Position numbers and translations under genes: made by a program. Positions 24,766 through 33,328 of a stretch of 64,000 nt of DNA are shown here, piece after piece; the first letter of the stretch is position 1; each line of letters starts with the position of its first letter. A model generated the notes under the pieces. It was not told the origin of the DNA, did not search any database, and saw nothing but the letters and a program-made list of their open reading frames with translations. This DNA comes from an uncultured Planococcus sp. (GTDB lineage: Bacteria; Bacillota; Bacilli; Bacillales_A; Planococcaceae), in the NCBI GenBank assembly GCA_947493585.1, contig CANLRI010000001.1, positions 1,612,001-1,676,000 on the forward strand, given 5' to 3'.

Positions 24766-25941
24766 ATGAAACAACGAGCGCAAGAATTGTTTGAAGAACT
24801 ATGTGCGTTCCGTCGGGACCTCCACGAACATCCCGAACTGAGCGGAGAAGAAATGGAGACTTCAAAAAAAATACAAGCAAAGCTTGAGGAATACGGGATA
24901 CAATACCACACTGGATTTGCGAAAACAGGTGTACTCGGCGTCATTGAAGGCGGGAAGCCAGGGAAGATTGTCGGCTTGCGTGCCGATATTGATGCGCTGC
25001 CGATTTTGGAAAAAGCGAAAGTGCCGTTCAAATCCAAAATTGACGGGAAAATGCACGCATGCGGACACGACGCCCATACAGCAATGCTATTGGGAGTTGG
25101 AAAATTGCTTCAGCAACAAAAAGACGAAATCGCGGGAACGGTATTGCTCATCTTCCAGCCGGCCGAAGAAAATGCGCCGACTGGCGGTGCGGAGCAAATG
25201 ATGGCAGATGGCGTGTTCGATCGATACCAGCCGGATGTTTTATTGGCACAGCACGTATGGCCAGGACTTCCGGCCGGTCAAGTCGGCGTCATTGACGGGG
25301 CGATCATGGGGAATTCTGACCGCTTTCACGTGACGATCCACGGAGCGGGCGGCCATGCCTCGATGCCGCATCAGACAATTGATGCGATTGTTATCGCCAA
25401 CCAAGTGATGTCTGCGATCCAAACCATCATTAGCCGAAACGCCAACCCGATGGACTCAGGTGTCATCACAATCGGAAAAATCTCGGGCGGCTACCGCTAC
25501 AATGTCGTGGCAGATAGCGTCGTGCTAGAAGGCACAATCCGTTCTTTATCAGACGACACGAAGAAATTGTTGAAAAAACGCTTCCATGAAGTCGTCCAAG
25601 GCACAGCGGAAATGATGGGCGGCTCGTGTGAAATTGATTATTCGGACGGATATCCTGCAACGGTCAATACGAAACGCTGGGCAGAAGTGGTCCGTGACTC
25701 TGCAAAAAGGCAATTAGGCACGGAATCTGCTCCGGAAGTGATCGGCAGCATGGCCGGTGAAGATTTCGGGCGCTTCTTGAAAAAGTACGAAGGTGTTTAC
25801 TACTGGCTCGGCACATCGGTTGGGGAGAACCAAAAACCGCTCCATGACCCGGGCTTTATGATCGACGAACAGGCATTGCCGATAGGTACAGGATTGATGG
25901 CGCAGGCAACGCTTGATGTGCTTGCGGAATTGAATAAATAG
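24766..25941 (+). CDS. M20-family amidohydrolase (N-acyl-amino-acid type)
   Basis: A 391-aa zinc-dependent hydrolase of the M20D/IAA-amino-acid hydrolase type, which cleaves amide bonds of N-acyl amino acids. Metal-binding and catalytic motifs are in place: RADIDALPI, MHACGHDAHTAMLLG, FQPAEENAPTGGA, the dimerisation lid GAGGHASMPHQTIDAI and a late GSMAGEDFGRF. The start at 24766 has GCAGGTG 8 bp upstream; a frame-open ATG at 24721 lacks such a site. It is the first gene of a five-gene unit with abgA and abgT and is separated from the next start by 11 bp. The exact substrate is unknown. Confidence 0.9.
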   Translation: MKQRAQELFEELCAFRRDLHEHPELSGEEMETSKKIQAKLEEYGIQYHTGFAKTGVLGVIEGGKPGKIVGLRADIDALPILEKAKVPFKSKIDGKMHACGHDAHTAMLLGVGKLLQQQKDEIAGTVLLIFQPAEENAPTGGAEQMMADGVFDRYQPDVLLAQHVWPGLPAGQVGVIDGAIMGNSDRFHVTIHGAGGHASMPHQTIDAIVIANQVMSAIQTIISRNANPMDSGVITIGKISGGYRYNVVADSVVLEGTIRSLSDDTKKLLKKRFHEVVQGTAEMMGGSCEIDYSDGYPATVNTKRWAEVVRDSAKRQLGTESAPEVIGSMAGEDFGRFLKKYEGVYYWLGTSVGENQKPLHDPGFMIDEQALPIGTGLMAQATLDVLAELNK

Positions 25942-25952
25942 GAGGAATGGAC

Positions 25953-27269
25953 ATGGCAGATGCTATTGAGCGGTTTATGGAAGAAGTCGAACCGCATCTC
26001 ATCGAGCAAAGGCGAAAACGGCATAAATACCCTGAAATTGGCTTTGCAGAATATGTGACGACTTACGAATTAAGTGAACAGCTAGCCGGTAGAGGCTTTG
26101 AACTCTTTTTTGGCACCGATTTTTTAACGAGCGACGAACGTATGGGCGTACCTAGCGAAGGGTTTCTGAAACAACAAGAACAACGGGCGCTCGAGTATGG
26201 CGTTCCTCGTGACTTTCTAGAGCAGATGAAAGGCGGCCATACCGGATTCGCTGCTGTGCTCGATACCGGCAAAAAAGGGCCGAATTTTGCGTATCGTTTT
26301 GATATCGATGCTTTGCCGATTGAAGAAGATGATACCGCAAGCCATGTGCCAGCCATGAAAACATTCCGCTCGGAAATTTCCGGCATGATGCATGCCTGCG
26401 GCCACGATGGCCATGCCGCAATCGGCCTCGGGCTTGCTGAGTACTTAGCAAAAGAAAAAGACCATCTTCGCGGCAAATATACGATTATCTTCCAGCCTGC
26501 TGAAGAAGGCGGGCGCGGAGCGAAAGCCGTTGTCGATAAAGGCTGGCTCGATGATGCCGATTATTTCCTGAGCGGCCATGTGGGCATACACAATCTGCCA
26601 TCAGGAACCGTTGCAGCGGCTACATCCAAGTTTTTGGCAAGTTCCAAAATCAATGCGAAGTTCATCGGCAAATCGGCCCATTCTGGGTTAGAACCGAACG
26701 AAGGGCGCAATGCTCTGCTTGCAGCAGCATCCGCCACCATGCATTTGCACGGCATCTCTCGCCATAAAGACGGAGCGACGCGCGTCAATGTCGGCACTTT
26801 GCATGCCGGGTCTGGCCGCAACATCATCGCTGATCGAGCGCTGATGGAAATCGAGACGCGCGGCGAGACCAATCAATTGGACGAATATATGCAGGATCAA
26901 GCAATGCGGATCTTAAAAGCGAGTGCAGCGATGTTTGATGTCGAACTGGACATCGAACATATGGGAAAAGCAATTTCGGCTGACGCAGATCTCGAGTTCG
27001 CTGACGTCGTGGAACGTGCCTGTGCTGAATCTAATCACTTGAACATTGTGCCGCATTTGCCGATCGGCGCATCAGAAGATGTCACTTATATGATCGAGCG
27101 TGTCCGCGAGCGCGGCGGCAAAGCAACATTCATGATTTTTGCCAGCCCGTTGCCGGCTGGCCATCACCACCCGCGTTTTGATTACGAGGAACAGGCATTG
27201 ACGGCAGGATTGGAAACATTGATCCGCACGACCGATCAATTGCTGAAGGAGGACGAGGGCCGTGCATAA
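25953..27269 (+). CDS. abgA: AbgA-like aminobenzoyl-glutamate hydrolase subunit (M20 family)
   Basis: A 438-aa M20D-type metallopeptidase resembling E. coli AbgA (436 aa), a subunit of p-aminobenzoyl-glutamate hydrolase. Motifs: HKYPEIGFAEYVTTYEL near the N-terminus, YRFDIDALPI, MMHACGHDGHAAIGLG, FQPAEEGGRGAKAV, GKSAHSGLEPNEGRNAL, and late PIGASEDVTYM with GHHHPRFD. The start at 25953 has GGAGG 7 bp upstream; the ATG at 25947 is only 1 bp from it. E. coli AbgA needs AbgB; no clear AbgB is present here, but two other M20 hydrolases flank this gene. The downstream AbgT transporter supports the assignment. Confidence 0.85.
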   Translation: MADAIERFMEEVEPHLIEQRRKRHKYPEIGFAEYVTTYELSEQLAGRGFELFFGTDFLTSDERMGVPSEGFLKQQEQRALEYGVPRDFLEQMKGGHTGFAAVLDTGKKGPNFAYRFDIDALPIEEDDTASHVPAMKTFRSEISGMMHACGHDGHAAIGLGLAEYLAKEKDHLRGKYTIIFQPAEEGGRGAKAVVDKGWLDDADYFLSGHVGIHNLPSGTVAAATSKFLASSKINAKFIGKSAHSGLEPNEGRNALLAAASATMHLHGISRHKDGATRVNVGTLHAGSGRNIIADRALMEIETRGETNQLDEYMQDQAMRILKASAAMFDVELDIEHMGKAISADADLEFADVVERACAESNHLNIVPHLPIGASEDVTYMIERVRERGGKATFMIFASPLPAGHHHPRFDYEEQALTAGLETLIRTTDQLLKEDEGRA

Positions 27270-28509
27270 CTGGCTGGTGGAACAATTGCAACGGATGAAT
27301 TTAAGTGATGTATTGGTCCAACCTCAAGGGTTTACACGAGAAGGCTATACAGCAGAAGAAACAGAGGCGATCGAAGTCTTTAAGGCGATCGCATTAGAAC
27401 TCGGACTCGACGTTTCAGAAGATGCCGCCGGAAATGCCATCGCGCGCTGGGATGTTGCAAGCGGGCTCTCAGCAGTAGCGACGGGGTCCCACCTCGACAC
27501 GGTCCCAAACGGCGGCGCATTTGACGGCGGAGCAGGCGTCGTCTGTGGACTTGGTGCCATTAAGATGTTGAAGGAAGCTGATTTTCAACCCAAGCGCCCG
27601 ATCGAAATCATTTGCTTTCGCTCGGAAGAATCTTCGCGTTTCGGTGTTTCGACAATCGGCAGTAAAGCGATGAGCGGAATATTGGATCCATCCATCGGCT
27701 CACTCGAAGACCAGCACGGCGTGACACTTGCGCAAGCGGTCGAAAGCCAAGGGTTTTCCTGGCAGGACCTGGTCGATGCAAAGCGCGCGAAACATGAGTT
27801 GGCATGCTTTGTTGAGTTGCATATCGAACAAGGGATGCACATCGTCAACCATGAAAAAGACTATGGCGTCGTGAAAGGCGTCGCTTGTCCCGTTCGATTA
27901 GCGGTCACATTCAATGGAAAAGCAGGCCATACGGGAACGACACCGATGGATAAAAGGCAAGATGCGCTGGCTGCCGCCGCGCCGTTTATTTCATTCGTCC
28001 AGGAGACGGCGCTTCAAATGAATGATGCCTATGGAAAATCGCTGGTCGCGACCGTGTCGACATTGACGGCTTCGCCGAATTCAATGAACGTTATCCCGCA
28101 AACGGTCACAGCAGGAGTTGATATCCGCAGTGTGGACGATCAATTGAAACAAAAGATGACAGATGCCATACAAAACGAAGTACAACGCATTGAAGAAATG
28201 ACTGGCGTGAAGATCGAGATCGAAGTGTTAGTTGATAACCCGTCCGTCTTGCTCGATGACGATATCGCCCAGCAATTGATAAATGTGGGCGACCACGAAG
28301 CTTATTTAGCGCATCGGATGGATAGCGGCGCAGGGCATGACGTTATGAATATGGCACAAACCTGGCCAAGCGGGTTGTTGTTCATTCCTTGCAAAGATGG
28401 CTTGAGCCACCACCCCGACAAATTTGCCAGCGCGGAAGATTTGAAGATGGGCGTCGAGTTATTATCCCGCTTTTTGATGGAGGCTGCTGGACATGACGGA
28501 AAACGTTAA
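27262..28509 (+). CDS. M20-family hydantoinase/carbamoylase-type amidohydrolase
   Basis: A 415-aa enzyme of the Zn-dependent hydantoinase/carbamoylase branch (N-carbamoyl-L-amino-acid hydrolase, allantoate amidohydrolase, beta-ureidopropionase). Motifs: TGSHLDTVPNGGAFDGGAGV (metal His/Asp), RSEESSRFG, FVELHIEQG, the substrate-binding GKAGHTGTTPMDKRQDAL and a C-terminal DSGAGHDVMNMA with CKDGLSHHPDKFA. The GTG start at 27262 follows GGAGG and overlaps abgA by 8 bp. Its own 3' end overlaps the regulator gene by 17 bp. Which carbamoyl or amidino substrate it uses is not visible. Confidence 0.9.
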   Translation: MHNWLVEQLQRMNLSDVLVQPQGFTREGYTAEETEAIEVFKAIALELGLDVSEDAAGNAIARWDVASGLSAVATGSHLDTVPNGGAFDGGAGVVCGLGAIKMLKEADFQPKRPIEIICFRSEESSRFGVSTIGSKAMSGILDPSIGSLEDQHGVTLAQAVESQGFSWQDLVDAKRAKHELACFVELHIEQGMHIVNHEKDYGVVKGVACPVRLAVTFNGKAGHTGTTPMDKRQDALAAAAPFISFVQETALQMNDAYGKSLVATVSTLTASPNSMNVIPQTVTAGVDIRSVDDQLKQKMTDAIQNEVQRIEEMTGVKIEIEVLVDNPSVLLDDDIAQQLINVGDHEAYLAHRMDSGAGHDVMNMAQTWPSGLLFIPCKDGLSHHPDKFASAEDLKMGVELLSRFLMEAAGHDGKR

Positions 28510-29806
28510 AGTTGGGCTGATTGGGCCAAACGATTCGGTCAATGAAACGATGAAAGCAGCGAGCAGCATCGAAGGCATCGAGCTTATCCCGTTTATTTAC
28601 CAGCACACGGAAGAAACCAAAAACATCATCAACCAACATTCAGCGCGCATTGGCCATTGGCTTTTTTCGGGCCCCGCGCCTTATCATTTTGCGTTGAAAG
28701 AAAAATTAATCGATGCAGATCACGCGGATTATATCTTGCTGCATGGTTCGAGTTTGCTTGGCACGATGCTCGATGCCTTTATGCAAGAAGGGGCAGTGTT
28801 ATCGAGCATCAGTGTCGATTCGGTTCCGCGCCGAGAAGTGCTGAAAATGCTCAAAGATTTTGATCTGGAAAAATTGGAGATCCATACCGCGCCGGAGCTC
28901 GGCTATATTTCGGCAGAAGAGCTGATCGACTATCACGAAAAACTTTACCGCTCTGGGCAGATTCAAGCAGCGCTCACTTGCGTCCACGCTGCTTACAATG
29001 GCTTGAAGGAACGCGGAGTGCCTGTCTACCGGATCAGCGTATCGGAACTTGCTGCGCACCGTGCGATTTCCGTTATCAAGGAACGAAGCTTGTCGGATTT
29101 ATACCGTATGAAGCAATTGGCGATGATAGGCATCGAAATCATCTACCCAAGCCAAGCGCAGCAGCGCAAAACGCCGTTTAAAATTGAACGGCAGGAACTG
29201 GCGGTGAACCGGGTGCTCATCGATTTTGCTGAGGAAGTCAAAGGCTCGAAAGTCGGTATGGGCAATGGCATTTACTTCATTTATACGACTCGTGGGGAAT
29301 TGGAACTTTACAGCAAATCACATCATCCACAAGAGCTGAAAGAAGAGATTTTTGCCAACAGCAAATTCCAAGTCCGCATCGGCATCGGTTATGGCCGGAC
29401 CGTCACGGAGTCTGAACAGAACGTCCGACTGGCGCTGGACTATGCCCGAGAAAAAGAGAACGGCGTGGTCATTAATATCGATGAAGGCGGGAAAGTAACG
29501 GAAATCAACTCATCAGGCGACCGTCTACGCTACAGCCGCCGCAGTTCCGAGTCGAAATGGCAGGAAGCGCTGAAAGGAGCGGCAATCAGCCAGACCGTCA
29601 TCGCCCGCATTGAATCATTGTCCCATCATTATGCGAAAGATGAACTCACCGCTTTGGAATTATCGCAATGGATGAACAGCACAGAACGCAATGCGCGCAG
29701 GATCTTAACAGAACTCGAGAACATCGGCCTCGCGGAAGTGACAGGAGAAGAAGCAGGGCGTCGCGGCCGGCCGCGGAAATTGTACCGTTTGTTATTCGGT
29801 GCATAA
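28493..29806 (+). CDS. Multidomain transcriptional regulator embedded in the abg-like operon
   Basis: A 437-aa protein with no membrane segment. The N-terminal part (about 1-190) looks like a periplasmic-binding or PrpR-N-like ligand-sensing fold (VGLIGPNDSV, ADYILLHGSSLLGTMLD). A middle part (about 255-335) resembles a degenerate GGDEF/CdaR-like domain (IGIGYGRTVTESEQNVRLALDYA). The C-terminus (about 365-437) is a winged helix (LTALELSQWMNSTERNARRILTELENIGLAEV) ending in a basic RRGRPRKLYRL wing. GGAGG lies 9 bp before the ATG, and it overlaps the upstream gene by 17 bp. It probably senses the pathway substrate (inference). Confidence 0.78.
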   Translation: MTENVKVGLIGPNDSVNETMKAASSIEGIELIPFIYQHTEETKNIINQHSARIGHWLFSGPAPYHFALKEKLIDADHADYILLHGSSLLGTMLDAFMQEGAVLSSISVDSVPRREVLKMLKDFDLEKLEIHTAPELGYISAEELIDYHEKLYRSGQIQAALTCVHAAYNGLKERGVPVYRISVSELAAHRAISVIKERSLSDLYRMKQLAMIGIEIIYPSQAQQRKTPFKIERQELAVNRVLIDFAEEVKGSKVGMGNGIYFIYTTRGELELYSKSHHPQELKEEIFANSKFQVRIGIGYGRTVTESEQNVRLALDYAREKENGVVINIDEGGKVTEINSSGDRLRYSRRSSESKWQEALKGAAISQTVIARIESLSHHYAKDELTALELSQWMNSTERNARRILTELENIGLAEVTGEEAGRRGRPRKLYRLLFGA

Positions 29807-29827
29807 AACGAAAAGGGAGGAATGGGA

Positions 29828-31342
29828 ATGGCAACACCGACAGAACAACCAGACAAAAAAGGATTTTTGAATTTCATTGAAAAGTGGGGCAACCGTTTGC
29901 CCGATCCATTCTTCATTTTTGTATACTTAGCTGTTTTTGTCGTTTTGCTATCATGGCTGGTCAGTTCACTTGGGACTACCGTTGTCCATCCAGGCACTGG
30001 GGAGGAACTGGCGATTCAAAGCCTCGTTTCAGGGGAAGGCATTCGCTATATCCTGGCAGAGACCATCAATAACTTCACCGGGTTTGCACCGCTCGGCCTT
30101 GTGCTCGTCATGATGCTCGGTATCGGCTTGGCCGAGCGTGTCGGGCTGATGGAGACCGCCATCAAAAAATCCATCCTAAATGCACCGAAATCGCTGATCA
30201 CTTATGCAGTCATTTTCACTGGGATCATGGGGAACTTGGCGTCAGACGCCGCCTTTATCCTAGTGCCGCCGCTTGCGGCAATGGTCTTCGCTTCTGTCGG
30301 GAGGCATCCACTCGCAGGACTTGCGGCAGGATTTGCCGGAACCGGCGCAGGATTCACCGCGAACATCCTGATTACCGGTACAGACGCACTGCTATCCGGG
30401 ATTTCCACAGAAGCTGCCAGAACCATTGATGATACAATGGTCGTCACTCCGGTCGATAACTGGTATTTCATGAGTGCATCGGTCGTCGTCATGGCGATCG
30501 TCGGTGCGATCATTACCGAGAAATTGGTCGAGCCGCGCCTTGGCAAGTACACGGGCAGAACCGATAACTCATTTGAACCGGTGACAAAACAGGAAAACAA
30601 AGGCTTATTGAATGCCGTGATTGCAGGTGCCGTATACATCGGCTTGATCGCTTTGCTGCTGTTCTTCCCAGGATCGCCTGTCCGTAACGAAGACGGCGGT
30701 ATCATCCCGTCGCCATTCCTATCTGGCATCGTGCCGATCATCCTGTTCTTCTTCATTACAGTGGCTGTCGCATACGGCATCACTGTCAAGAAAATCACTG
30801 AATCCAAAGATATTCCTGTTTATATGGGAGATGCCATCAAGGACATGTCCGGCTATATCGTCTTGATCTTCGCCGCAGCCCAGTTCATTAATTACTTTAA
30901 CTGGAGCAACCTGGGCATCTGGCTCGCCGTCAACAGCGCTGAATTCTTGACGAGCATCAATATGACGGGCTTGCCGGTCATGGTCGGCTTCAGTATCCTC
31001 GCAGCCCTTCTGAATCTGCTGATTTTCAGCGGGTCCGCACAATGGGCATTGATGGCGCCAATCTTCATCCCGATGTTCATGCTGCTGGATTATCATCCGG
31101 CATTTGTCCAATTGGCATTCCGCATCGCGGATTCATCGACGAACATCATCACGCCGCTCAATCCGTATATTTTGATCGTGCTCGCCTTCATGCGCGAATA
31201 CGACAAAAAAGCGGGCCTCGGCACCTTGATTTCTTTGATGCTGCCGTATAGCCTCATATTCTTTGGCGTATGGCTTGTCATGATGATCATCTTTGCATTG
31301 ACTGGGCTGCCGATCGGTCCAGGGATCAGCCTGCGTATGTAA
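29828..31342 (+). CDS. abgT: AbgT-family transporter
   Basis: A 504-aa polytopic membrane protein of the AbgT family. E. coli AbgT imports p-aminobenzoyl-glutamate, and other members export sulfonamides. Typical family regions: GNRLPDPFFIFVYLAVFV near the N-terminus, NNFTGFAPLGLVLVMMLGIGLAERVG, LASDAAFILVPPLAAMVF, GFTANILITGTDALLSG and SSTNIITPLNPYILIVL. The start at 29828 has GGGAGG 7 bp upstream; an ATG at 29822 is too close. It follows the regulator by 21 bp and ends the operon. The association with an AbgA-like hydrolase favours import. Confidence 0.93.
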   Translation: MATPTEQPDKKGFLNFIEKWGNRLPDPFFIFVYLAVFVVLLSWLVSSLGTTVVHPGTGEELAIQSLVSGEGIRYILAETINNFTGFAPLGLVLVMMLGIGLAERVGLMETAIKKSILNAPKSLITYAVIFTGIMGNLASDAAFILVPPLAAMVFASVGRHPLAGLAAGFAGTGAGFTANILITGTDALLSGISTEAARTIDDTMVVTPVDNWYFMSASVVVMAIVGAIITEKLVEPRLGKYTGRTDNSFEPVTKQENKGLLNAVIAGAVYIGLIALLLFFPGSPVRNEDGGIIPSPFLSGIVPIILFFFITVAVAYGITVKKITESKDIPVYMGDAIKDMSGYIVLIFAAAQFINYFNWSNLGIWLAVNSAEFLTSINMTGLPVMVGFSILAALLNLLIFSGSAQWALMAPIFIPMFMLLDYHPAFVQLAFRIADSSTNIITPLNPYILIVLAFMREYDKKAGLGTLISLMLPYSLIFFGVWLVMMIIFALTGLPIGPGISLRM

Positions 31343-31345
31343 ACT

Positions 31346-31376
31346 AGAAAATCCTCCTCTTGAAGGCGTATTTTCT
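31346..31376 (+). terminator. Weak terminator after abgT
   Basis: An AGAAAAT / ATTTTCT stem with an imperfect CCTCC/GGCG extension and a short T-rich tail, 3 bp after the abgT stop codon. Confidence 0.5.
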
Positions 31377-31524
31377 TTAAGTTGGATTAGTTTAAGAACA
31401 AACGGATGTATGATGCGGGTGGGGGAACTCGAAGTTTTCGAAAGTTTTTTCCGTTTGTTAATAGTTTGTTCATACTTGCCCTGTATACTAATTTAGGAAG
31501 TCATCCGAGTGGAGGGTGTGTCGA

Positions 31525-31686
31525 ATGAACCGTCAATCCAATCAAATGAAGCAGTTAAAAAGAATGTTCGATGAATCGTATGAGGCGTGCAGAAAAACCA
31601 ATGGCGCCATTGTTTCCGAACTGCGCAAACAAGGTATAAACGCTTCACTATGCAAAAAGCCGGCAACTCTTGAACCATCTGTCTAA
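31525..31686 (+). CDS. Small 53-aa hypothetical protein
   Basis: A short reading frame of 53 codons with a strong ribosome binding site (GGAGGG, 8 bp spacing). The peptide begins MNRQSNQMKQLKRMFDESY, is basic and helical, and contains two cysteines (one in YEACRKTNG, one in SLCKKPA). No family is recognised. TATACT lies near 31485, but a -35 box is unclear. A strong terminator follows at 31736. The ribosome binding site and isolated position suggest a real small gene, but comparative support is lacking. Confidence 0.5.
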   Translation: MNRQSNQMKQLKRMFDESYEACRKTNGAIVSELRKQGINASLCKKPATLEPSV

Positions 31687-31735
31687 TCCGCTAGCAGCTC
31701 TCGAATTGCCGTTAATGAACTTGAAATGACCAACA

Positions 31736-31778
31736 AAAAAAGCTGTCCTGCTGCCATTAGGCAGCAGGACAGCTTTTT
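31736..31778. terminator. Bidirectional terminator
   Basis: A perfect 19-bp stem with the loop ATTA and A/T tails, between the 53-aa gene and the convergent 65-aa gene. Confidence 0.92.
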
Positions 31779-31781
31779 CAA

Positions 31782-31979
31782 TTAATAGCTAAGCCCTTTT
31801 TCATAAAGCCACATTTTCAGGCTTCCGAATGATGGGAAGGAGATGGATTCGCCGGTTTCAGGATGCTCAGCGCGGACGATGATGTCCAATTCGTTCGGTG
31901 TAAAAGACCAGCCTTCTTCCATAAGGGAACGCACTACTTTCACCATCATGCTCGAACCTTTAATTTTACCCATTTCCAT
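31782..31979 (-). CDS. Small hypothetical protein
   Basis: A 65-aa soluble protein, not recognised. It has the sequence regions VKVVRSLMEEGWSFTPNELDIIVRAEHP and SFPSFGSLKMWLYEKG, suggesting a small alpha/beta fold. The start at 31979 has AAGGAG 9 bp upstream, and an extended -10 (TG-T-TATAAT on the minus strand, 32009-32017) lies about 30 bp further up. It is monocistronic and shares a terminator with the convergent small gene. Confidence 0.68.
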   Translation of the reverse strand: MEMGKIKGSSMMVKVVRSLMEEGWSFTPNELDIIVRAEHPETGESISFPSFGSLKMWLYEKGLSY

Positions 31980-32250
31980 CGCTATCATCTCCTTCATTAA
32001 TATTTTCCATTATAACAGGGAAATCATTATGAGTAGTACACATATGCTTTCTGTAGTATTCCTGTAAACGATTGATTTTAAACCCCCATTTGAAGTAAAA
32101 GCCATAAGAAGTTTGAAGTTGTAGTTTATTTAATAAAATCTGAAAAGAGCTTATTGCGATCAGTCGTATGCATGGAGAGAAGGATGCTGATTTTATGTAA
32201 AGAAGCAAAAGGAAAACTCTTCAAACAATTGGGAATTGGTAAAAAACTGG
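31980..32250. other. Intergenic region between the 65-aa gene and hsp20
   Basis: AT-rich spacer. It holds the minus-strand extended -10 element at 32009-32017. The 62-codon frame at 32154-32342 runs over the hsp20 promoter and is not considered a gene. Nothing else is seen. Confidence 0.4.
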
Positions 32251-32278
32251 TTGACTTTTGCAGGAAACCGCCTATAAT
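32251..32278 (+). promoter_or_regulatory. Sigma-A-like promoter of the Hsp20 gene
   Basis: TTGACT (32251-32256) and TATAAT (32273-32278), spacer 16 bp, giving a leader of about 70 nt. Confidence 0.72.
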
Positions 32279-32354
32279 TCACAGTAACAGCACCATTTAT
32301 AGGAAAGAGTCTCTGGCCTTATTGTCACTAATCAGTAAGTAAGGAGGAAGACTG

Positions 32355-32783
32355 ATGAAGTTCATGCCCAGAAAACGGGAGGATTTCTTCCCGAAACTGT
32401 TCCAAAGCGATTTGGATTCGGATTTCTTTGACCGATTCTTCAAGGAAAGCAATTACCCGCAAGTCGATGTCAAAGAAGCAAACGGACAATATGAAGTGGT
32501 GGTCGACGTGCCGGGTTTTTCAAAAGAGGATATCCAGGTCGATTTTAAAGACGGCTACCTGTCGATCAGCGGCAAGAAAGAAGAAAGCTCAGAAACTTCA
32601 GAAGACGAGGGGCATTATATCCGGAAAGAACGTTCTTTTGGTTCGTTCAAGCGCAGTTTTTATGTCGGAGAGGTCGATGAACAAGCCATTAAAGGAAACT
32701 TTAAAGACGGTGTTTTGCAATTGACTGTGCCGAAGCCGGAAGAAAAAGACTCCGGCAATGGCAAACGCATTGAAATCGAGTAA
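32355..32783 (+). CDS. Small heat-shock protein, Hsp20/alpha-crystallin family
   Basis: A 142-aa ATP-independent chaperone that binds unfolding proteins. The alpha-crystallin domain covers about 35-130, with YPQVDVKEANGQYEVVVDVPGF at its start, the GYLSISGKKEES strand and the C-terminal FKDGVLQLTVPK motif (A/G-x-x-x-n-G-v-L type). The short tail ends KRIEIE, with an I-x-I-type motif used for oligomer assembly. The start follows AGGAGG. It has its own promoter and terminator. No CIRCE element was seen. Confidence 0.95.
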   Translation: MKFMPRKREDFFPKLFQSDLDSDFFDRFFKESNYPQVDVKEANGQYEVVVDVPGFSKEDIQVDFKDGYLSISGKKEESSETSEDEGHYIRKERSFGSFKRSFYVGEVDEQAIKGNFKDGVLQLTVPKPEEKDSGNGKRIEIE

Positions 32784-32807
32784 AGAGCCTGGTCAGAGGC
32801 TCTTTTT
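32783..32807 (+). terminator. Intrinsic terminator after hsp20
   Basis: AAGAGCC / GGCTCTT stem with a TGGTCAGA loop and a T-run. Confidence 0.85.
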
Positions 32808-32844
32808 TCATTGAACTGAAACGATCAAATAAAGGAGGACATCC

Positions 32845-33324
32845 ATGGCAGGCAAGGAACAGGCAAAAAGAAGCGAAGATGCCCATAAGTTAAAAAAGAG
32901 GAATTTCTGGTCCGGCGTATTGTTCGGGATCGGCTCGATGGCGTTCGTCGATGAAGTCATCTTCCACCAATTGCTCCAATGGCATCATTTCTATGATTTG
33001 GCGACACCACAAGTCGGCATTTTTGCAGATGGCTTGTTAAATTCTTTTGCGTGGTTTGCCGCGATCGGAGGGCTATTCCTGTTCACAGACTTGAGAAGGC
33101 GACAAGCGGCCAATATGCGGTATTGCATTGCATCTATCCTCATTGGGGCGGGTGCATTCCAATTGTTTGACGGTATCATTGACCATAAAGTGTTCAGGAC
33201 CCATCAAATCCGTTATCAGGTCGAGTTGTGGCCTTATGACGTAAGTTGGAATTTATTTGGCGCAGCCTTGCTTATCGCCGGTATCAGTCTTGTGAAATCC
33301 GCCAAAGAAAGGCGGTCTGTATAG
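32845..33324 (+). CDS. DUF2243 membrane protein
   Basis: A 159-aa protein with four hydrophobic segments (about 21-35, 60-80, 93-110, 133-150), typical of DUF2243. The diagnostic stretches are GIGSMAFVDEVIFHQLLQWHHFYD and GAFQLFDGIIDHKVFRTHQIRY, which contain several histidines that could bind a metal or haem. AAGGAGG precedes the ATG. The stop is 4 bp from the next start, and the partner is a CtaG-like protein, a common pairing that suggests a role in cytochrome oxidase assembly or copper handling (inference). Confidence 0.9.
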   Translation: MAGKEQAKRSEDAHKLKKRNFWSGVLFGIGSMAFVDEVIFHQLLQWHHFYDLATPQVGIFADGLLNSFAWFAAIGGLFLFTDLRRRQAANMRYCIASILIGAGAFQLFDGIIDHKVFRTHQIRYQVELWPYDVSWNLFGAALLIAGISLVKSAKERRSV

Positions 33325-33328
33325 AGCG

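Noticed and set aside
30202..30807. 201-codon frame opposite abgT
   Set aside because: Shadow of the abgT coding sequence on the other strand; no ribosome binding site.
32154..32342. 62-codon frame before hsp20
   Set aside because: It spans the hsp20 promoter and leader and has no good start signal.
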